Shown here piece after piece: positions 8,374 to 17,151 of a DNA stretch of 64,000 nt (positions are counted from its first letter, which is position 1; each line of letters opens with the position of its first letter). The stretch covers positions 1 to 64,000 of the forward strand of contig JAIXWG010000056.1 in NCBI GenBank assembly GCA_027482245.1, written 5' to 3'. This stretch comes from Acetobacteraceae bacterium. Its GTDB lineage: Bacteria; Pseudomonadota; Alphaproteobacteria; Acetobacterales; Acetobacteraceae. The translations under genes were made by a program, and so were the position numbers. The notes below the pieces were generated by a model, which ran no database searches, was not told the origin of the DNA, and was given only the letters and a program-made list of their open reading frames with translations.

Positions 8374-8398
8374 CAGGGATGGGGCACGCAGGCTCTAT
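8370..8398 (+). promoter_or_regulatory. Candidate sigma70 promoter for lepB-rnc-era
   Basis: A perfect TTGACA at 8370-8375 overlaps the acpS stop codon, followed 17 bp later by CTCTAT (8393-8398), about 45 bp before the lepB ATG. It is the best consensus -35 I saw in the window; the -10 is weak. Confidence 0.5.
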
Positions 8399-8442
8399 CC
8401 CGCCCCGCAGCGACGGCCCCGAAACCGGGGGAGTCCCATAGG

Positions 8443-9219
8443 ATGCCCGCGAAAACTCCCTCCATGGTCAAGAAGCAGACGGGCGGCTGGCTCGAATCCA
8501 CCAAGACCGTGGTCTATGCGGGGCTGATCGCCATCGGCATCCGCACCGTCGCGTTCGAACCCTTCAACATCCCCTCCGGCAGCATGATCCCGACGCTGCT
8601 GGTGGGCGACTACCTCTTCGTGTCCAAGTACAGCTACGGCTATTCGCGGCATTCCATGCCCTTCAGCCCGAACCTGTTCCAAGGCCGCATCTTCGGCAGC
8701 CTGCCCGCGCGCGGCGACGTCGCCGTCTTCAAGCTGCCCCGCGACAATTCCACCGACTACATCAAGCGCATCGTCGGCCTGCCGGGCGACCGCGTGCAGG
8801 TCCGCAACGGCGTGCTGCACCTGAACGGCCAGCCCGTGCGGCGTGAACTCATCGGCCCCTATACGGTGGAGGGCGATGGCCCCCGCATCGTGGTACGCGA
8901 ATACCGCGAATTCCTGCCGCCGCAGCCCGGCGTGGAGCCGCACGTCCACAACATCCTCGAGATGTCGGACGACCAGATCTACGACAACACCATCGAGTTC
9001 CGGGTGCCCGAGGGCCATGTCTTCGCCATGGGCGACAACCGGGACAACAGCCTCGACAGTCGCGAACAGCGCAACGGCGTTGGCTTCGTGCCGGTGGAGA
9101 ACCTGGTCGGCCGCGCGGAATTCATCTTCTTCTCCGTCGATGGCTCCGCCCGCTTCTGGGAGTTCTGGGCCTGGCCGACCGCCATCCGCTGGAGCCGCCT
9201 GTTCAGCGCCGTCCGTTGA
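8443..9219 (+). CDS. lepB: Signal peptidase I
   Basis: 258-residue inner-membrane serine protease (S26) that cleaves signal peptides of exported proteins. One N-terminal transmembrane helix at about residues 22-37 is followed by the catalytic Ser47 in IPSGSMIPTL, the general base Lys108 in DYIKRIVGLPGD, and the C-terminal box GDNRDNSLDSR. The single-span architecture is usual for alphaproteobacteria. Its TGA overlaps the TTG start of rnc. It sits in the acpS-lepB-rnc-era-recO core order. Confidence 0.95.
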   Translation: MPAKTPSMVKKQTGGWLESTKTVVYAGLIAIGIRTVAFEPFNIPSGSMIPTLLVGDYLFVSKYSYGYSRHSMPFSPNLFQGRIFGSLPARGDVAVFKLPRDNSTDYIKRIVGLPGDRVQVRNGVLHLNGQPVRRELIGPYTVEGDGPRIVVREYREFLPPQPGVEPHVHNILEMSDDQIYDNTIEFRVPEGHVFAMGDNRDNSLDSREQRNGVGFVPVENLVGRAEFIFFSVDGSARFWEFWAWPTAIRWSRLFSAVR

Positions 9220-9911
9220 CCCCCACCGGTGACGACCCCGTGGAGGCGCTGGCGGCGAAGCTGCCGCATCGCTTCCACAAGCCCGAGCTTCTGCTGCACG
9301 CCCTGACGCACCGCTCCGCCGCCGATCCCAGGCGGTCCATGCTCGATTCGAACGAACGGCTGGAATTCGTGGGCGACCGCGTGCTGGCCCTCGTCATGGC
9401 GGAATGGCTGGCGGAGCGCTTCCCGAAGGAACGGGAAGGGGACCTCGGCAAGCGGCTCGCGGCCCTCGTCTCCCAGGATGCGCTGGCGCGAGTCGCCGTC
9501 ACGCTCGGCATCGCCGCGGCGCTGCGCGTGACACCCAACGAGGAGAAGTCCGGCGTCCGCCACCGCCCCTCCGTCCTGTCGGATGCGCTGGAGGCGGTGC
9601 TGGGCGCGATCTACCTGGATGGAGGGCTGGAGCCCGCGCGCGCGCTGATCCGCCGCGAATGGGATTCGGCATTGGAAGCGCCAGTGAAGCCGCCTTCCTC
9701 GCCCAAGTCGCGGCTGCAGGAATGGACGCTGGGGCGGGGCCTCGGCCTGCCGGAATACATGGCCGTCTCCTCCTCCGGCCCGTCGCACCAGCCGGTCTTC
9801 ACCGTGCGGGTGATCGCGGCGGGGCAGGATGCGGAGGGGACGGGCGAGAACAAGCGCGCCGCCGAACAGGCCGCGGCCGAGAGGCTTCTGCAACTGCTGG
9901 GGGCCAAATGA
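9216..9911 (+). CDS. rnc: Ribonuclease III
   Basis: 231-residue double-strand-specific RNase that processes rRNA and mRNA. The catalytic domain has the signature NERLEFVGDRVLALV and the second acidic motif LSDALEAVLGAIYLDGG. A double-stranded-RNA-binding domain fills about residues 155-230 and ends in NKRAAEQAAAERLL. I start it at TTG 9216, overlapping the lepB stop (TTGA); GTG at 9240 is an alternative that trims eight residues. It overlaps era by four bases (ATGA). Confidence 0.94.
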   Translation: MTPTGDDPVEALAAKLPHRFHKPELLLHALTHRSAADPRRSMLDSNERLEFVGDRVLALVMAEWLAERFPKEREGDLGKRLAALVSQDALARVAVTLGIAAALRVTPNEEKSGVRHRPSVLSDALEAVLGAIYLDGGLEPARALIRREWDSALEAPVKPPSSPKSRLQEWTLGRGLGLPEYMAVSSSGPSHQPVFTVRVIAAGQDAEGTGENKRAAEQAAAERLLQLLGAK

Positions 9912-10816
9912 GCGAGACGCAAGAACCCACCCGCTGCGGCCTGGTCGCCATCGTCGGCGCGCCGAACGCCGGCAAGTCGACGCTGGTGAATGCGCTGGCG
10001 GGCACCAAGGTCACCATCGTCTCCCCCAAGCCGCAGACCACGCGCTTCCGCATCCGCGCGGTGGTGATGGAGGGGCGTAGCCAGATCATCCTGGTGGACA
10101 CCCCCGGCATCTTCGCGCCCCGCCGGCGGCTGGACCGCGCCATGGTCGCCGCCGCCTGGGGTGGGTCGCAGGATGCGGACCTGACCGTGCTGATCGTCGA
10201 TGCCCGCGCGGGCCTGACGGATGAGGTGCGCGCGATCGCGGAGAAGCTGAAGGGCGGCGGCCGCAAGCTGATGCTGCTGCTGAACAAGGCGGATCTGGTG
10301 GAGCCGCCGCGGCTGCTGCCGCTGGCCAAGGAATTGAACGACATCGTCCCCTTCGCCGAGACCTTCATGGTCAGCGCGCTGAAGGGCAGGGGGCTCGACC
10401 GCGTGAAGGCCGTGCTGGCCGCGAACCTGCCCGAAGGCCCCTTCCTGTTCCCGGAGGACGACCTCTCCGACCTGCCGCAACGGATGCTGGCCGCCGAGAT
10501 CGTGCGGGAGCAGGTGCTGCGCCAGACGCATGAGGAAGTGCCCCACCACGCGACGGTCGAGACCGAGACCTGGCAGGAACGCAAGGATGGCAGCGCCCGG
10601 ATCGAGGTGACGATCTACGTCACCCGCGCGACCCAGAAGGGCATCCTGATCGGCGATGGCGGCGCCAAGGTGAAGTCCATCGGCCAGGTGGCGCGGCGGG
10701 AGCTGGAAGCGCTGCTGGAACGGCGCATCCACCTTTTCGTCAACGTCAAGGAACGCGCCGGCTGGGACGAGGAAGGCGGCCGCATCCGGGCGCTGGGGCT
10801 GGACGATCCGGGCTGA
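9908..10816 (+). CDS. era: GTPase Era
   Basis: 302-residue essential GTPase that binds 16S rRNA and assists 30S subunit maturation. G1 is GAPNAGKST (residues 17-25), G2 lies in PKPQTTR, G3 is DTPG and G4 is NKAD. The C-terminal KH domain includes ILIGDGGAKVKSIGQVARREL. Start and rnc stop overlap (ATGA), so the two are translationally coupled. recO, usually the next gene, is displaced by an oppositely oriented DUF882 gene. Confidence 0.96.
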   Translation: MSETQEPTRCGLVAIVGAPNAGKSTLVNALAGTKVTIVSPKPQTTRFRIRAVVMEGRSQIILVDTPGIFAPRRRLDRAMVAAAWGGSQDADLTVLIVDARAGLTDEVRAIAEKLKGGGRKLMLLLNKADLVEPPRLLPLAKELNDIVPFAETFMVSALKGRGLDRVKAVLAANLPEGPFLFPEDDLSDLPQRMLAAEIVREQVLRQTHEEVPHHATVETETWQERKDGSARIEVTIYVTRATQKGILIGDGGAKVKSIGQVARRELEALLERRIHLFVNVKERAGWDEEGGRIRALGLDDPG

Positions 10817-10819
10817 GCC

Positions 10820-11407
10820 CTAACGGCGGGTGCCCTGGCTCCGCCACGCCGCCGCGATCCGCCCGATCCGGTCCTCCACCGGCGCCGGCATGCCGCCGCC
10901 CGGCGCATCCCCGTTCCAGTGCCGCACCGGGCCGCTGTCCAGGTGCACGAAGCCGCGCTGCGGATAGACGCCGACGCCGCCCCGCGCGAGCCCCAGCGCC
11001 AGCCCGCCCACCTGCTGGATGCGCGATGGCGCCACCTCCAGATCGATCGCGCCGGCGCGGAGGTGCTGGCTGTCCCCCGCCCCATGCACCGCGGCGTTGA
11101 TCGCCGGTGTGCGGTAGCCCGACCGCACCACCAGCGGCCCCGACAGCCGCGCGGCCTCCGCCACATCGGCCAGGATGGCGAGCGCGTTGGCGTCGAAGGG
11201 CCTCGGGCGGATCGTGGCGCTGTCCGCCAGCACGGCCGACAGCTCCGTCATCGCCACGGGATCGGGCGCGGTGCCGTCATGCCAGGGGCCCTCGAACCGG
11301 GCGCCGGTGTGGTAGTGCCGCAGGGCGAGCCTGCGGGGGCTTGCCGCGCGCAGGCGAGGCGATGCCAGGGCGAACACCCCGGCGAGCAGGATCAGGCGTC
11401 TCTTCAT
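10820..11407 (-). CDS. M15/DUF882-family peptidoglycan peptidase-like protein
   Basis: 195 residues with a probable export signal at the N terminus (KRR, hydrophobic stretch, cleavage near residue 21). The core matches the YcbK/DUF882 group of M15A zinc peptidases: VVRSGYRTPAINAAV, SQHLRAGAIDLE (His and Asp zinc ligands) and GFVHLDSGPVRHW (second His). A periplasmic role in murein hydrolysis is likely from the family. It is convergent with era (3 bp apart) and interrupts the common era-recO order, so it may be a local insertion. Confidence 0.85.
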   Translation of the reverse strand: MKRRLILLAGVFALASPRLRAASPRRLALRHYHTGARFEGPWHDGTAPDPVAMTELSAVLADSATIRPRPFDANALAILADVAEAARLSGPLVVRSGYRTPAINAAVHGAGDSQHLRAGAIDLEVAPSRIQQVGGLALGLARGGVGVYPQRGFVHLDSGPVRHWNGDAPGGGMPAPVEDRIGRIAAAWRSQGTRR

Positions 11408-11548
11408 GCCGGGGATAAGCGCCGGGACGGCGGATCGCGCCGCCCGCTCACGCCCTCGGCACCGCCCGGCCCCTCACGATGCGCGGCGCAGCCGCAACGC
11501 CACCGACAAATCTTGCCCCCGCGGCGGCGATGTGGAACCCCATCGGCC

Positions 11549-12274
11549 ATGGAATGGGATGCCCCCGCCGTCGTGCTCGATGTCCGCCCGCATGGGGAGG
11601 GCGGCGCCATCGTCTCCGTCATGACGGAGGAACACGGCCGCCACGCCGGCCTGGCGAAGGGCGGCACCTCCCGCGGCCAGGCCGCGCTGTGGCAGGCGGG
11701 CAACCTGGTCGAGGCCCGCTGGGTCGGCCGCCTGGCCGACCAGCTCGGCGCGATGAGCGCGGAGATGGTCCACCCCGCCGCGGCACTGGCCATGGAGGAC
11801 CCGCTGGCGTTGGCCGCGCTGCGCGCCGCCTGCGCGGTGGCGGAAGGCGCGCTGCCGGAACGTGAGGCCCATCCCCGCATCTTCCACGGCCTGGTCGCCT
11901 TCGTGGCCACGCTGGCCCGCGACACGGCGCTCGCCCTGCCCGACCTGGTGCGGTGGGAGGCCGACCTGCTCGCCGAACTCGGCTACGGCCTGGACCTCTC
12001 GCGCTGCGCCGTCACCGGCAGCACGGAGGATCTGGCCTTCGTCTCCCCCCGCAGCGGCCGCGCCGTCTCCGAGCCCGCCGCCGGCGAATGGAAGGACCGC
12101 CTGCTGCCGCTGCCGCGCTTCCTGCTGGGGCAGGGGCCCTCCACCGCCAGCGACTGGGCGGCCGGGCTGCGCCTGACCGGGCACTTCCTGGCGCGCGACG
12201 TCTTCGGCGTGCAGCACAAGGGCCTGCCCGCCGCGCGCGACCTGCTGCTCGACCGGGTCGCCACCACCGCCTGA
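11549..12274 (+). CDS. recO: DNA repair protein RecO
   Basis: 241-residue recombination mediator that works with RecR to load RecA on gapped DNA. The N-terminal OB fold starts MEWDAPAVVLDVRPHGEGGA and has the family pattern GRHAGLAKGG. The helical C-terminal part contains ALPDLVRWEADLLAELGYGLDLSRCAVTG, characteristic of RecO. I chose the ATG at 11549 because it starts exactly at the OB fold; the frame is open for about 600 bases upstream, antisense to the DUF882 gene, without coding sense. Confidence 0.93.
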   Translation: MEWDAPAVVLDVRPHGEGGAIVSVMTEEHGRHAGLAKGGTSRGQAALWQAGNLVEARWVGRLADQLGAMSAEMVHPAAALAMEDPLALAALRAACAVAEGALPEREAHPRIFHGLVAFVATLARDTALALPDLVRWEADLLAELGYGLDLSRCAVTGSTEDLAFVSPRSGRAVSEPAAGEWKDRLLPLPRFLLGQGPSTASDWAAGLRLTGHFLARDVFGVQHKGLPAARDLLLDRVATTA

Positions 12275-12305
12275 CCCCGGCGCCAGACCCATGCGTGGCG
12301 GGCCG

Positions 12306-12360
12306 CCCGGGGAAGCCCACTGCGCAAGGCCTCCCGCCTTGTGGAACATCCTTCCCCGGG
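12306..12360. repeat. Cruciform-type palindrome in the recO-MFS gap
   Basis: Outer arms CCCGGGGAAG (12306-12315) and CTTCCCCGGG (12351-12360) are perfect complements. They enclose a smaller hairpin, AAGGC (12326-12330) with GCCTT (12336-12340). It may be a terminator or stabiliser for recO or an operator for the MFS gene, whose ATG is 13 bp further on. No T-run. Confidence 0.5.
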
Positions 12361-12373
12361 CGACGCTTCGCCC

Positions 12374-13588
12374 ATGCGAAGCATCCCCAGCGCGGCCATC
12401 CCCATCCTGATCGCGGCGGCGCTCGCCCTCGCCCTTGCCAACGGGATGCGCCAGAGCCTCGGCCTCTTCCTCCAGCCCGTGACGAAGGACCTCGGCATCG
12501 CAGTGGCGGATTTCACGCTGGCCATCGCCATCCAGAACCTGGCCTGGGGCATCGCCCAGCCCTTCGCCGGCGCCGTCGCCAGCCGCTTCGGCTTCCGGCC
12601 CACCATGCTGGCGGGCGGCATCACCTACGCCGCGGGGCTCGCCCTGTTTGCCCAGGCGCAGGGCACCTTCGCCATCATGGCCGGCGCGGGGCTGCTGATC
12701 GGCATCGCGCTCGCCGCCACGGCCTCCGGCATGGCGATGGCCGTCGCCTCCCGCCCCGTGCCCAACGCGGCCCGCAGCACGGTGCTCGGCCTGGTCTCGG
12801 CGCTCGGCTCCACCGGACCGCTCATGGCAGCCCCCATCGCGCAGGGGCTGATGGACGCCTTCGACTGGCGGGCCGGCGCCATCGGCCTGGCATTGCTCTC
12901 CCTCTGCCTGCTGCCCGCCGCCTGGATCGCGGGGCGCGTGGACGCCATCCCCGTGCCCCCCAGCCGAGGCGGCGACACCTCCGCCGCCATCGCCGCGCGC
13001 GCCGCCTTCCGCCACATGCCCTTCATGATCATGGCCGGCGCCTACTTCGTCTGCGGCCTGCAACTGGTCTTCCTGACCACGCACCTGCCATCCTACCTGG
13101 TGATCTGCGGCCTCGACCCCATGCTCGGCGCCACCGCGCTCGGCGTCATCGCCGCCTTCAACGTCGTCGGCAGCCTGTTCTTCGGCTGGGCCGGCGGACG
13201 CTGGTCCAAGCCCCTCCTCCTCGGTCTGATCTACGTGACCCGATCCCTGGTGGTGGGCTGGTACTTCGCCATCCCGCCCAGCCCGACCTCCACCCTCGTC
13301 TTCGCCGCCATCATGGGATTCCTCTGGCTCGGCGTCGCACCCCTCATCTCCGGCGCGGTGGTCGAGATGTTCGGCCTGCAATGGCAAGCCATGATCCAGG
13401 GCTTCGCCTTCGCCAGCCACCAGCTCGGCAGCTTCACCGGGGCGCTTGGTGGGGGCCTCATCTTCGACGCCCTCGGCTCCTACACCCTCGCCTGGCAACT
13501 CGGCGTCGCCATGGGCCTCACCGCCGGCACCCTGCAGATCCTGGCGGCGATCCCACGCGGGCCGAGGGCGCGCCCCGCGGCGGCGTGA
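12374..13588 (+). CDS. Major facilitator superfamily transporter
   Basis: 404-residue, probably 12-helix permease with two six-helix halves joined by a loop near residues 190-215 (VPPSRGGDTS). The beginning GMRQSLGLFLQPVTKDLGI and PFAGAVASRFGFRP (motif A-like loop) fit MFS proteins of the oxalate/monocarboxylate-like group. The substrate cannot be deduced. I chose ATG 12374 over the GTG at 12341, which lies within the upstream palindrome. It is convergent with the M24 peptidase gene, separated by the second hairpin repeat. Confidence 0.85.
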   Translation: MRSIPSAAIPILIAAALALALANGMRQSLGLFLQPVTKDLGIAVADFTLAIAIQNLAWGIAQPFAGAVASRFGFRPTMLAGGITYAAGLALFAQAQGTFAIMAGAGLLIGIALAATASGMAMAVASRPVPNAARSTVLGLVSALGSTGPLMAAPIAQGLMDAFDWRAGAIGLALLSLCLLPAAWIAGRVDAIPVPPSRGGDTSAAIAARAAFRHMPFMIMAGAYFVCGLQLVFLTTHLPSYLVICGLDPMLGATALGVIAAFNVVGSLFFGWAGGRWSKPLLLGLIYVTRSLVVGWYFAIPPSPTSTLVFAAIMGFLWLGVAPLISGAVVEMFGLQWQAMIQGFAFASHQLGSFTGALGGGLIFDALGSYTLAWQLGVAMGLTAGTLQILAAIPRGPRARPAAA

Positions 13589-13607
13589 CGGCGCGCGCGA
13601 GTGGCCC

Positions 13608-13842
13608 TGGAGAGGGGCGCTGCCCCTCTCCAGACCTCTCCCCGCCAGGGTCCGACGGGACCCTGGACCGCGAGGTTTAATCGACGGGTGAAGGGAGGGG
13701 CATCGCGGTCGCGCATGCCCGAAGCGCCCGCCGCGCCCCTCCCTTCACCCGTCGATCACATGGGTTCCCAAGGGCCCGCTGGCCCTTGGCAGGGAAGGGG
13801 TATCGGGGAAGGGACAGCGTCCCTTCCCCGGGTAACAAGCGC
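13608..13842. repeat. Four-hairpin dispersed repeat, copy 2
   Basis: Hairpins in order: an extra H0 at 13608-13632 (11-bp stem), H1 at 13645-13666 (9-bp stem, GACG loop), H2 with perfect 22-nt arms at 13680-13701 and 13735-13756, H3 at 13768-13789 (9-bp stem, CGCT loop) and H4 at 13805-13829 (10-bp stem). Unpaired parts match copy 1 (1-210), for example GGGGTATCGGGGAAGGG and ACAAGCGCC, while stems vary in a pairing-preserving way. It fills the gap between two convergent genes. Confidence 0.85.
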
Positions 13843-13847
13843 CCCCG

Positions 13848-15062
13848 TCACACCCCCGCGAAGGGCTCGTCCACGCTCTGCGCGGGTTCCGTCAGCCAGG
13901 AGGCGCCGGTGGTGGTGATGACGATGTGGTCTTCCAGGCGGATGCCGAATTCGCCGTAGATCGCCATGGTGGGTTCGATGGAACCCGTGTTGCCGGGGGC
14001 GAGGGGCTGGGTGTTGCCGCCGACGAAGTAGGGGGCTTCGTGGACGTCCATGCCGATGCCGTGGCCGGTGCGGTGGGGCAGGCCGGGGACCTTGTAGCCG
14101 GGGCCGAAGCCGGCGGCGGTGATCACGCCGCGGCAGGCGTCGTCGATGGCGGCGCAGGGGGCGCCGGGTTTCGCGGCGGCGAAGCCGGCGGCCTGGGCGC
14201 GCTTCGTCAGGTCCCAGATCTCCCGCTGGCGGGCGTTGGGGGTGCCGAAGACGTAGCTGCGCGTGATGTCGGAGACGTAGCCGTGGAGCGGCGCGCCGAC
14301 ATCCACCAGCACGACGTCGCCCTCCTTCAGCGTCTGCGGATAGGGCACGCCGTGCGGGTAGGCGGAGGGTTCGCCGAACAGCACGATGGAGAAGGACGGA
14401 CCCGCATCGAAGCCGGCCTTGGCGTGGGCGGCGGAGAGGAAGGCCTGCACCTCCGTCGTCGTCACTCCGGGCTGCAGCGCGCGGGCGGCCGCGGCCTGGA
14501 TGCGCAGCGTCATGCCCATGGCCTGGCGCAGCAGCGCGACCTCATGCTCCGACTTCTGTTCGCGCAGGTGCGACGTGACGGGCTTGCTGGCGATGAAGTG
14601 GTGGTTGGGCAGCGCGGCGCGCATGCCTTCCGCCACGAAGACGCGCGCCATGTCATCCAGCGCCACGGTCCCGCCGCTGACATCGGCCGCGCGCAGGATG
14701 TCGCTGAACAGCGCATAGGGGTCCTGGTCTTCCTCCCAGCCCAGTACCTCCCCCGGCAGCAGCAGCATGGTCTTGAGGCGCTCGACCTCGAATTCCGGGC
14801 AGAGGTAGGTGAGGGGCCCGCGCACCGGCAGCACCGCGCCGACGGGGCGTTCGGACTGCCCGTGGCGCAGGCCCGTCAGCCAGGCCAGGTTCGTCGTGCC
14901 GTCGAGCCACAGCGCGGCGATGCCGAGTTCGGCCATGCGGGCCTGGGCGAGGGCCACGCGCTTCGCGTGATCCTCCGCGCCGATCGGCGGCACGGCGTCG
15001 CGTTCGTTCCTGATGGCCGCAAGTTCCGTGGCGAAATCCGATCCGCCGACGCCGATGGTCAT
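13848..15062 (-). CDS. M24-family metallopeptidase (Xaa-Pro dipeptidase/creatinase-like)
   Basis: 404 residues: an N-terminal creatinase-type domain (about 1-160) and a C-terminal pita-bread domain. All five metal ligands can be assigned: Asp in VLVDVGAP, Asp in YVSDITRSY, His in HRTGHGIGMDVHEAP, Glu in GSIEPTMAIYG and Glu in GIRLEDHIV. Family members remove N-terminal residues before proline or act on creatine- or ectoine-like amides; the substrate is uncertain. The start at 15062 overlaps the stop of the upstream ABC-F gene by 4 bases (ATGA), so they are cotranslated. Confidence 0.88.
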   Translation of the reverse strand: MTIGVGGSDFATELAAIRNERDAVPPIGAEDHAKRVALAQARMAELGIAALWLDGTTNLAWLTGLRHGQSERPVGAVLPVRGPLTYLCPEFEVERLKTMLLLPGEVLGWEEDQDPYALFSDILRAADVSGGTVALDDMARVFVAEGMRAALPNHHFIASKPVTSHLREQKSEHEVALLRQAMGMTLRIQAAAARALQPGVTTTEVQAFLSAAHAKAGFDAGPSFSIVLFGEPSAYPHGVPYPQTLKEGDVVLVDVGAPLHGYVSDITRSYVFGTPNARQREIWDLTKRAQAAGFAAAKPGAPCAAIDDACRGVITAAGFGPGYKVPGLPHRTGHGIGMDVHEAPYFVGGNTQPLAPGNTGSIEPTMAIYGEFGIRLEDHIVITTTGASWLTEPAQSVDEPFAGV

Positions 15063-16879
15063 GCCTGGTTCTCCAGTTCCTCGCGCAGCATTTCCAGCCG
15101 CAGCCATTCCTCTTCCGCCGCGTCGCGTTCCGCCTGCTTCTTCGCCAGCAGGTTGGTGCGGGCAGCGAAGCCGGCGGGGTCGCGCGTGTACAGCGCGGGG
15201 TCCGCCAGCGCCTTCTGCAGGGCCGCCATCTCGCGTTCCAGCAGCGCGATGCGGTCGGGCAGCGTTTCCAGCGCGTGCTTGTCCTTGAAGGACATCTTCA
15301 CCTTGGCCACGGCCCGTGGCGCCTCCGCGCCACCGCTCTCCCGCTGGGTGGCCGCCGCCACCGCCGCCGCGCGCGCCTGCACGCCGCGGCCGCGCTGCGC
15401 GACCATGTCGCTGTAGCCGCCGGCGTAATCCTGCCAGCGTCCATCGCCCTCATAGGCGATGACGTTGGTGGCGACGCGGTCGAGGAAGTCGCGGTCGTGG
15501 CTGACGACGATCACGGTGCCGCCGTAATCGGCGAGCAGTTCCTGCAACAGGTCGAGGGTTTCCAAATCCAGGTCGTTGGTCGGCTCGTCCAGCACCAGCA
15601 GGTTGGATGGCGTCGCCAGCGCGCGCGCCAGCAACAGGCGGCCTCGTTCACCACCCGACAGCGCGCCGACCGGTGTGCGCGCCTGTTCGGGCAAAAAGAG
15701 AAAGTCCTTCATGTAGCCGATGACGTGCTTCGCCTCGCCGCCGATCCGCACCACGTCGCCGGACCCGCCCGTCAGCGCGGATTGCAGCGTCGTCGTGGGG
15801 TCCAGGCTTTCGCGCTTCTGGTCCATCGTGACCATCTGCAGCGCGGTGCCGAGCTTGATGGTGCCGCTATCCGGCTGCAACACGCCGGTCAGCATGTTCA
15901 GCAACGTGGTCTTGCCCGCGCCGTTGGGCCCGACGATGCCGACGCGGTCGCCGCGCAGGATGCGCGTGGAGAAATCGACGACGACGGGCGGCTGCTCCCC
16001 GAAGCGCTTGTTCACGCCCTCGGCGGAGGCGACGAGCGTGCCGGAGCCCTCGCCCTCGGCCGCCGCCATCTTCACCTGGCCCGGTGCCGTCACGCGTTCC
16101 TTGCGCCGCTTGCGCAGCTCATGCAGGCCCGCGAGCCGCTTCACGTTGCGCTTGCGCCGCGCGGTCACGCCGTAGCGCAGCCAATGCTCCTCCCGCACGA
16201 TCTTGCGGGAGAGCTTGTGCGCCTGCTGTTCCTCGTCCTCCAGCACCTGGTCGCGCCAGGATTCGAAGTTCGAGAAACCTTGTTCCAGGCGGCGGGTGGT
16301 GCCGCGGTCGAGCCAGACCATGGCGCGGGACAGGCGTTCCAGGAATCGCCGGTCGTGGCTGATCAGGACGAGGGCGCTGCGCAGCTGCCCCAGCTCCCCT
16401 TCCAGCCATTCGATGGCGGGCAGGTCGAGGTGGTTCGTGGGCTCGTCCAGCAGCAGGATGTCCGGCTCCGGCGCCAGGGCGCGGGCCAGCGCGGCGCGCC
16501 GGGCCTCGCCGCCGGACAGGCGCCCCGGCGCTTCCTCCCCGGTCAGGCCGAGGCCCTCCATCAGCATCCGCGCGCGATGCGGGTCATCCCCCGGGCCGAG
16601 ACCGGACATGACATAGGCGCCGGTGGTGGCATGGCCACCGAGGTCCGGTTCCTGTGGCAGGTAGCGGATGGTGGCGCCGGGCTGCACGAAGCGCGTGCCG
16701 CCATCGGAATCGATGATGCCTGCCGCGATCTTCAGCAGGGTGGATTTGCCGGACCCGTTGCGTCCGACCAGCGCCACGCGGTCCCCCGGCGCCACGGCGA
16801 TCTCCGAACCATCCAGCAGCTGGGTGGAACCGAGGCGGAGCTTGATGTCACGGAGGTGCAGCAGGGGGGGCAGGGCCAT
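15059..16879 (-). CDS. ABC-F family ATPase (Uup-like)
   Basis: 606-residue soluble protein with two ABC ATPase domains and no membrane segment. Walker A motifs are GRNGSGKST and GPNGAGKTT; signatures are LSGGEARRAALARAL and LSGGERGRLLLARAL; Walker B motifs are LLLDEPTNHLD and LVLDEPTNDLD. A linker rich in Lys/Arg (about residues 240-280) lies between them. The last 65 residues form a coiled coil, as in Uup. ABC-F proteins act on the ribosome E-site; Uup also affects DNA branch processing. The ATG at 16879 begins at the first ABC strand; an upstream in-frame start at 16939 is less likely. Confidence 0.9.
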   Translation of the reverse strand: MALPPLLHLRDIKLRLGSTQLLDGSEIAVAPGDRVALVGRNGSGKSTLLKIAAGIIDSDGGTRFVQPGATIRYLPQEPDLGGHATTGAYVMSGLGPGDDPHRARMLMEGLGLTGEEAPGRLSGGEARRAALARALAPEPDILLLDEPTNHLDLPAIEWLEGELGQLRSALVLISHDRRFLERLSRAMVWLDRGTTRRLEQGFSNFESWRDQVLEDEEQQAHKLSRKIVREEHWLRYGVTARRKRNVKRLAGLHELRKRRKERVTAPGQVKMAAAEGEGSGTLVASAEGVNKRFGEQPPVVVDFSTRILRGDRVGIVGPNGAGKTTLLNMLTGVLQPDSGTIKLGTALQMVTMDQKRESLDPTTTLQSALTGGSGDVVRIGGEAKHVIGYMKDFLFLPEQARTPVGALSGGERGRLLLARALATPSNLLVLDEPTNDLDLETLDLLQELLADYGGTVIVVSHDRDFLDRVATNVIAYEGDGRWQDYAGGYSDMVAQRGRGVQARAAAVAAATQRESGGAEAPRAVAKVKMSFKDKHALETLPDRIALLEREMAALQKALADPALYTRDPAGFAARTNLLAKKQAERDAAEEEWLRLEMLREELENQA

Positions 16880-17024
16880 GCCGGTGGGATGGGGGCGGCT
16901 GCCCGCGCCGTCAAGCCGCGGGGCTTGCCCATCCGGCATCGCGGTGGTGCGGAAGTTGCTTGACCTTGATCGGCCGGCGCGGAGCGTGTCGGATCGTTCG
17001 CCGACCCGCCTGATCCTGCGCCTA

Positions 17025-17120
17025 CCCCCACCCCGACCCTCCCCCGGAAGTCCGGGGGAGGGGGCAGTGACGCTCCCGGACTCCCTCCCCCGCGCTTGCG
17101 GGGGAGGGTCGGGGTGGGGG
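17025..17120. repeat. Large inverted repeat (REP-like) upstream of the Bug receptor gene
   Basis: Arms of 22 nt at 17025-17046 and 17099-17120 are perfectly complementary (C-rich arm CCCCCACCCCGACCC..., G-rich arm ...GGGTCGGGGTGGGGG). Internal smaller pairings occur around 17041-17062. It lies between the divergent ABC-F and Bug receptor genes. The sequence style resembles dispersed palindromes of GC-rich alphaproteobacteria. No transposase nearby. Confidence 0.75.
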
Positions 17121-17151
17121 TCGCGCCGCCCTTCTGGAAGGACCGCCGCCC

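Noticed and set aside
13848..15107. Longer start of the M24 peptidase at 15107
   Set aside because: The extra 15 residues lie inside the ABC-F gene; ATG 15062 overlaps its stop by four bases and fits the family N terminus.
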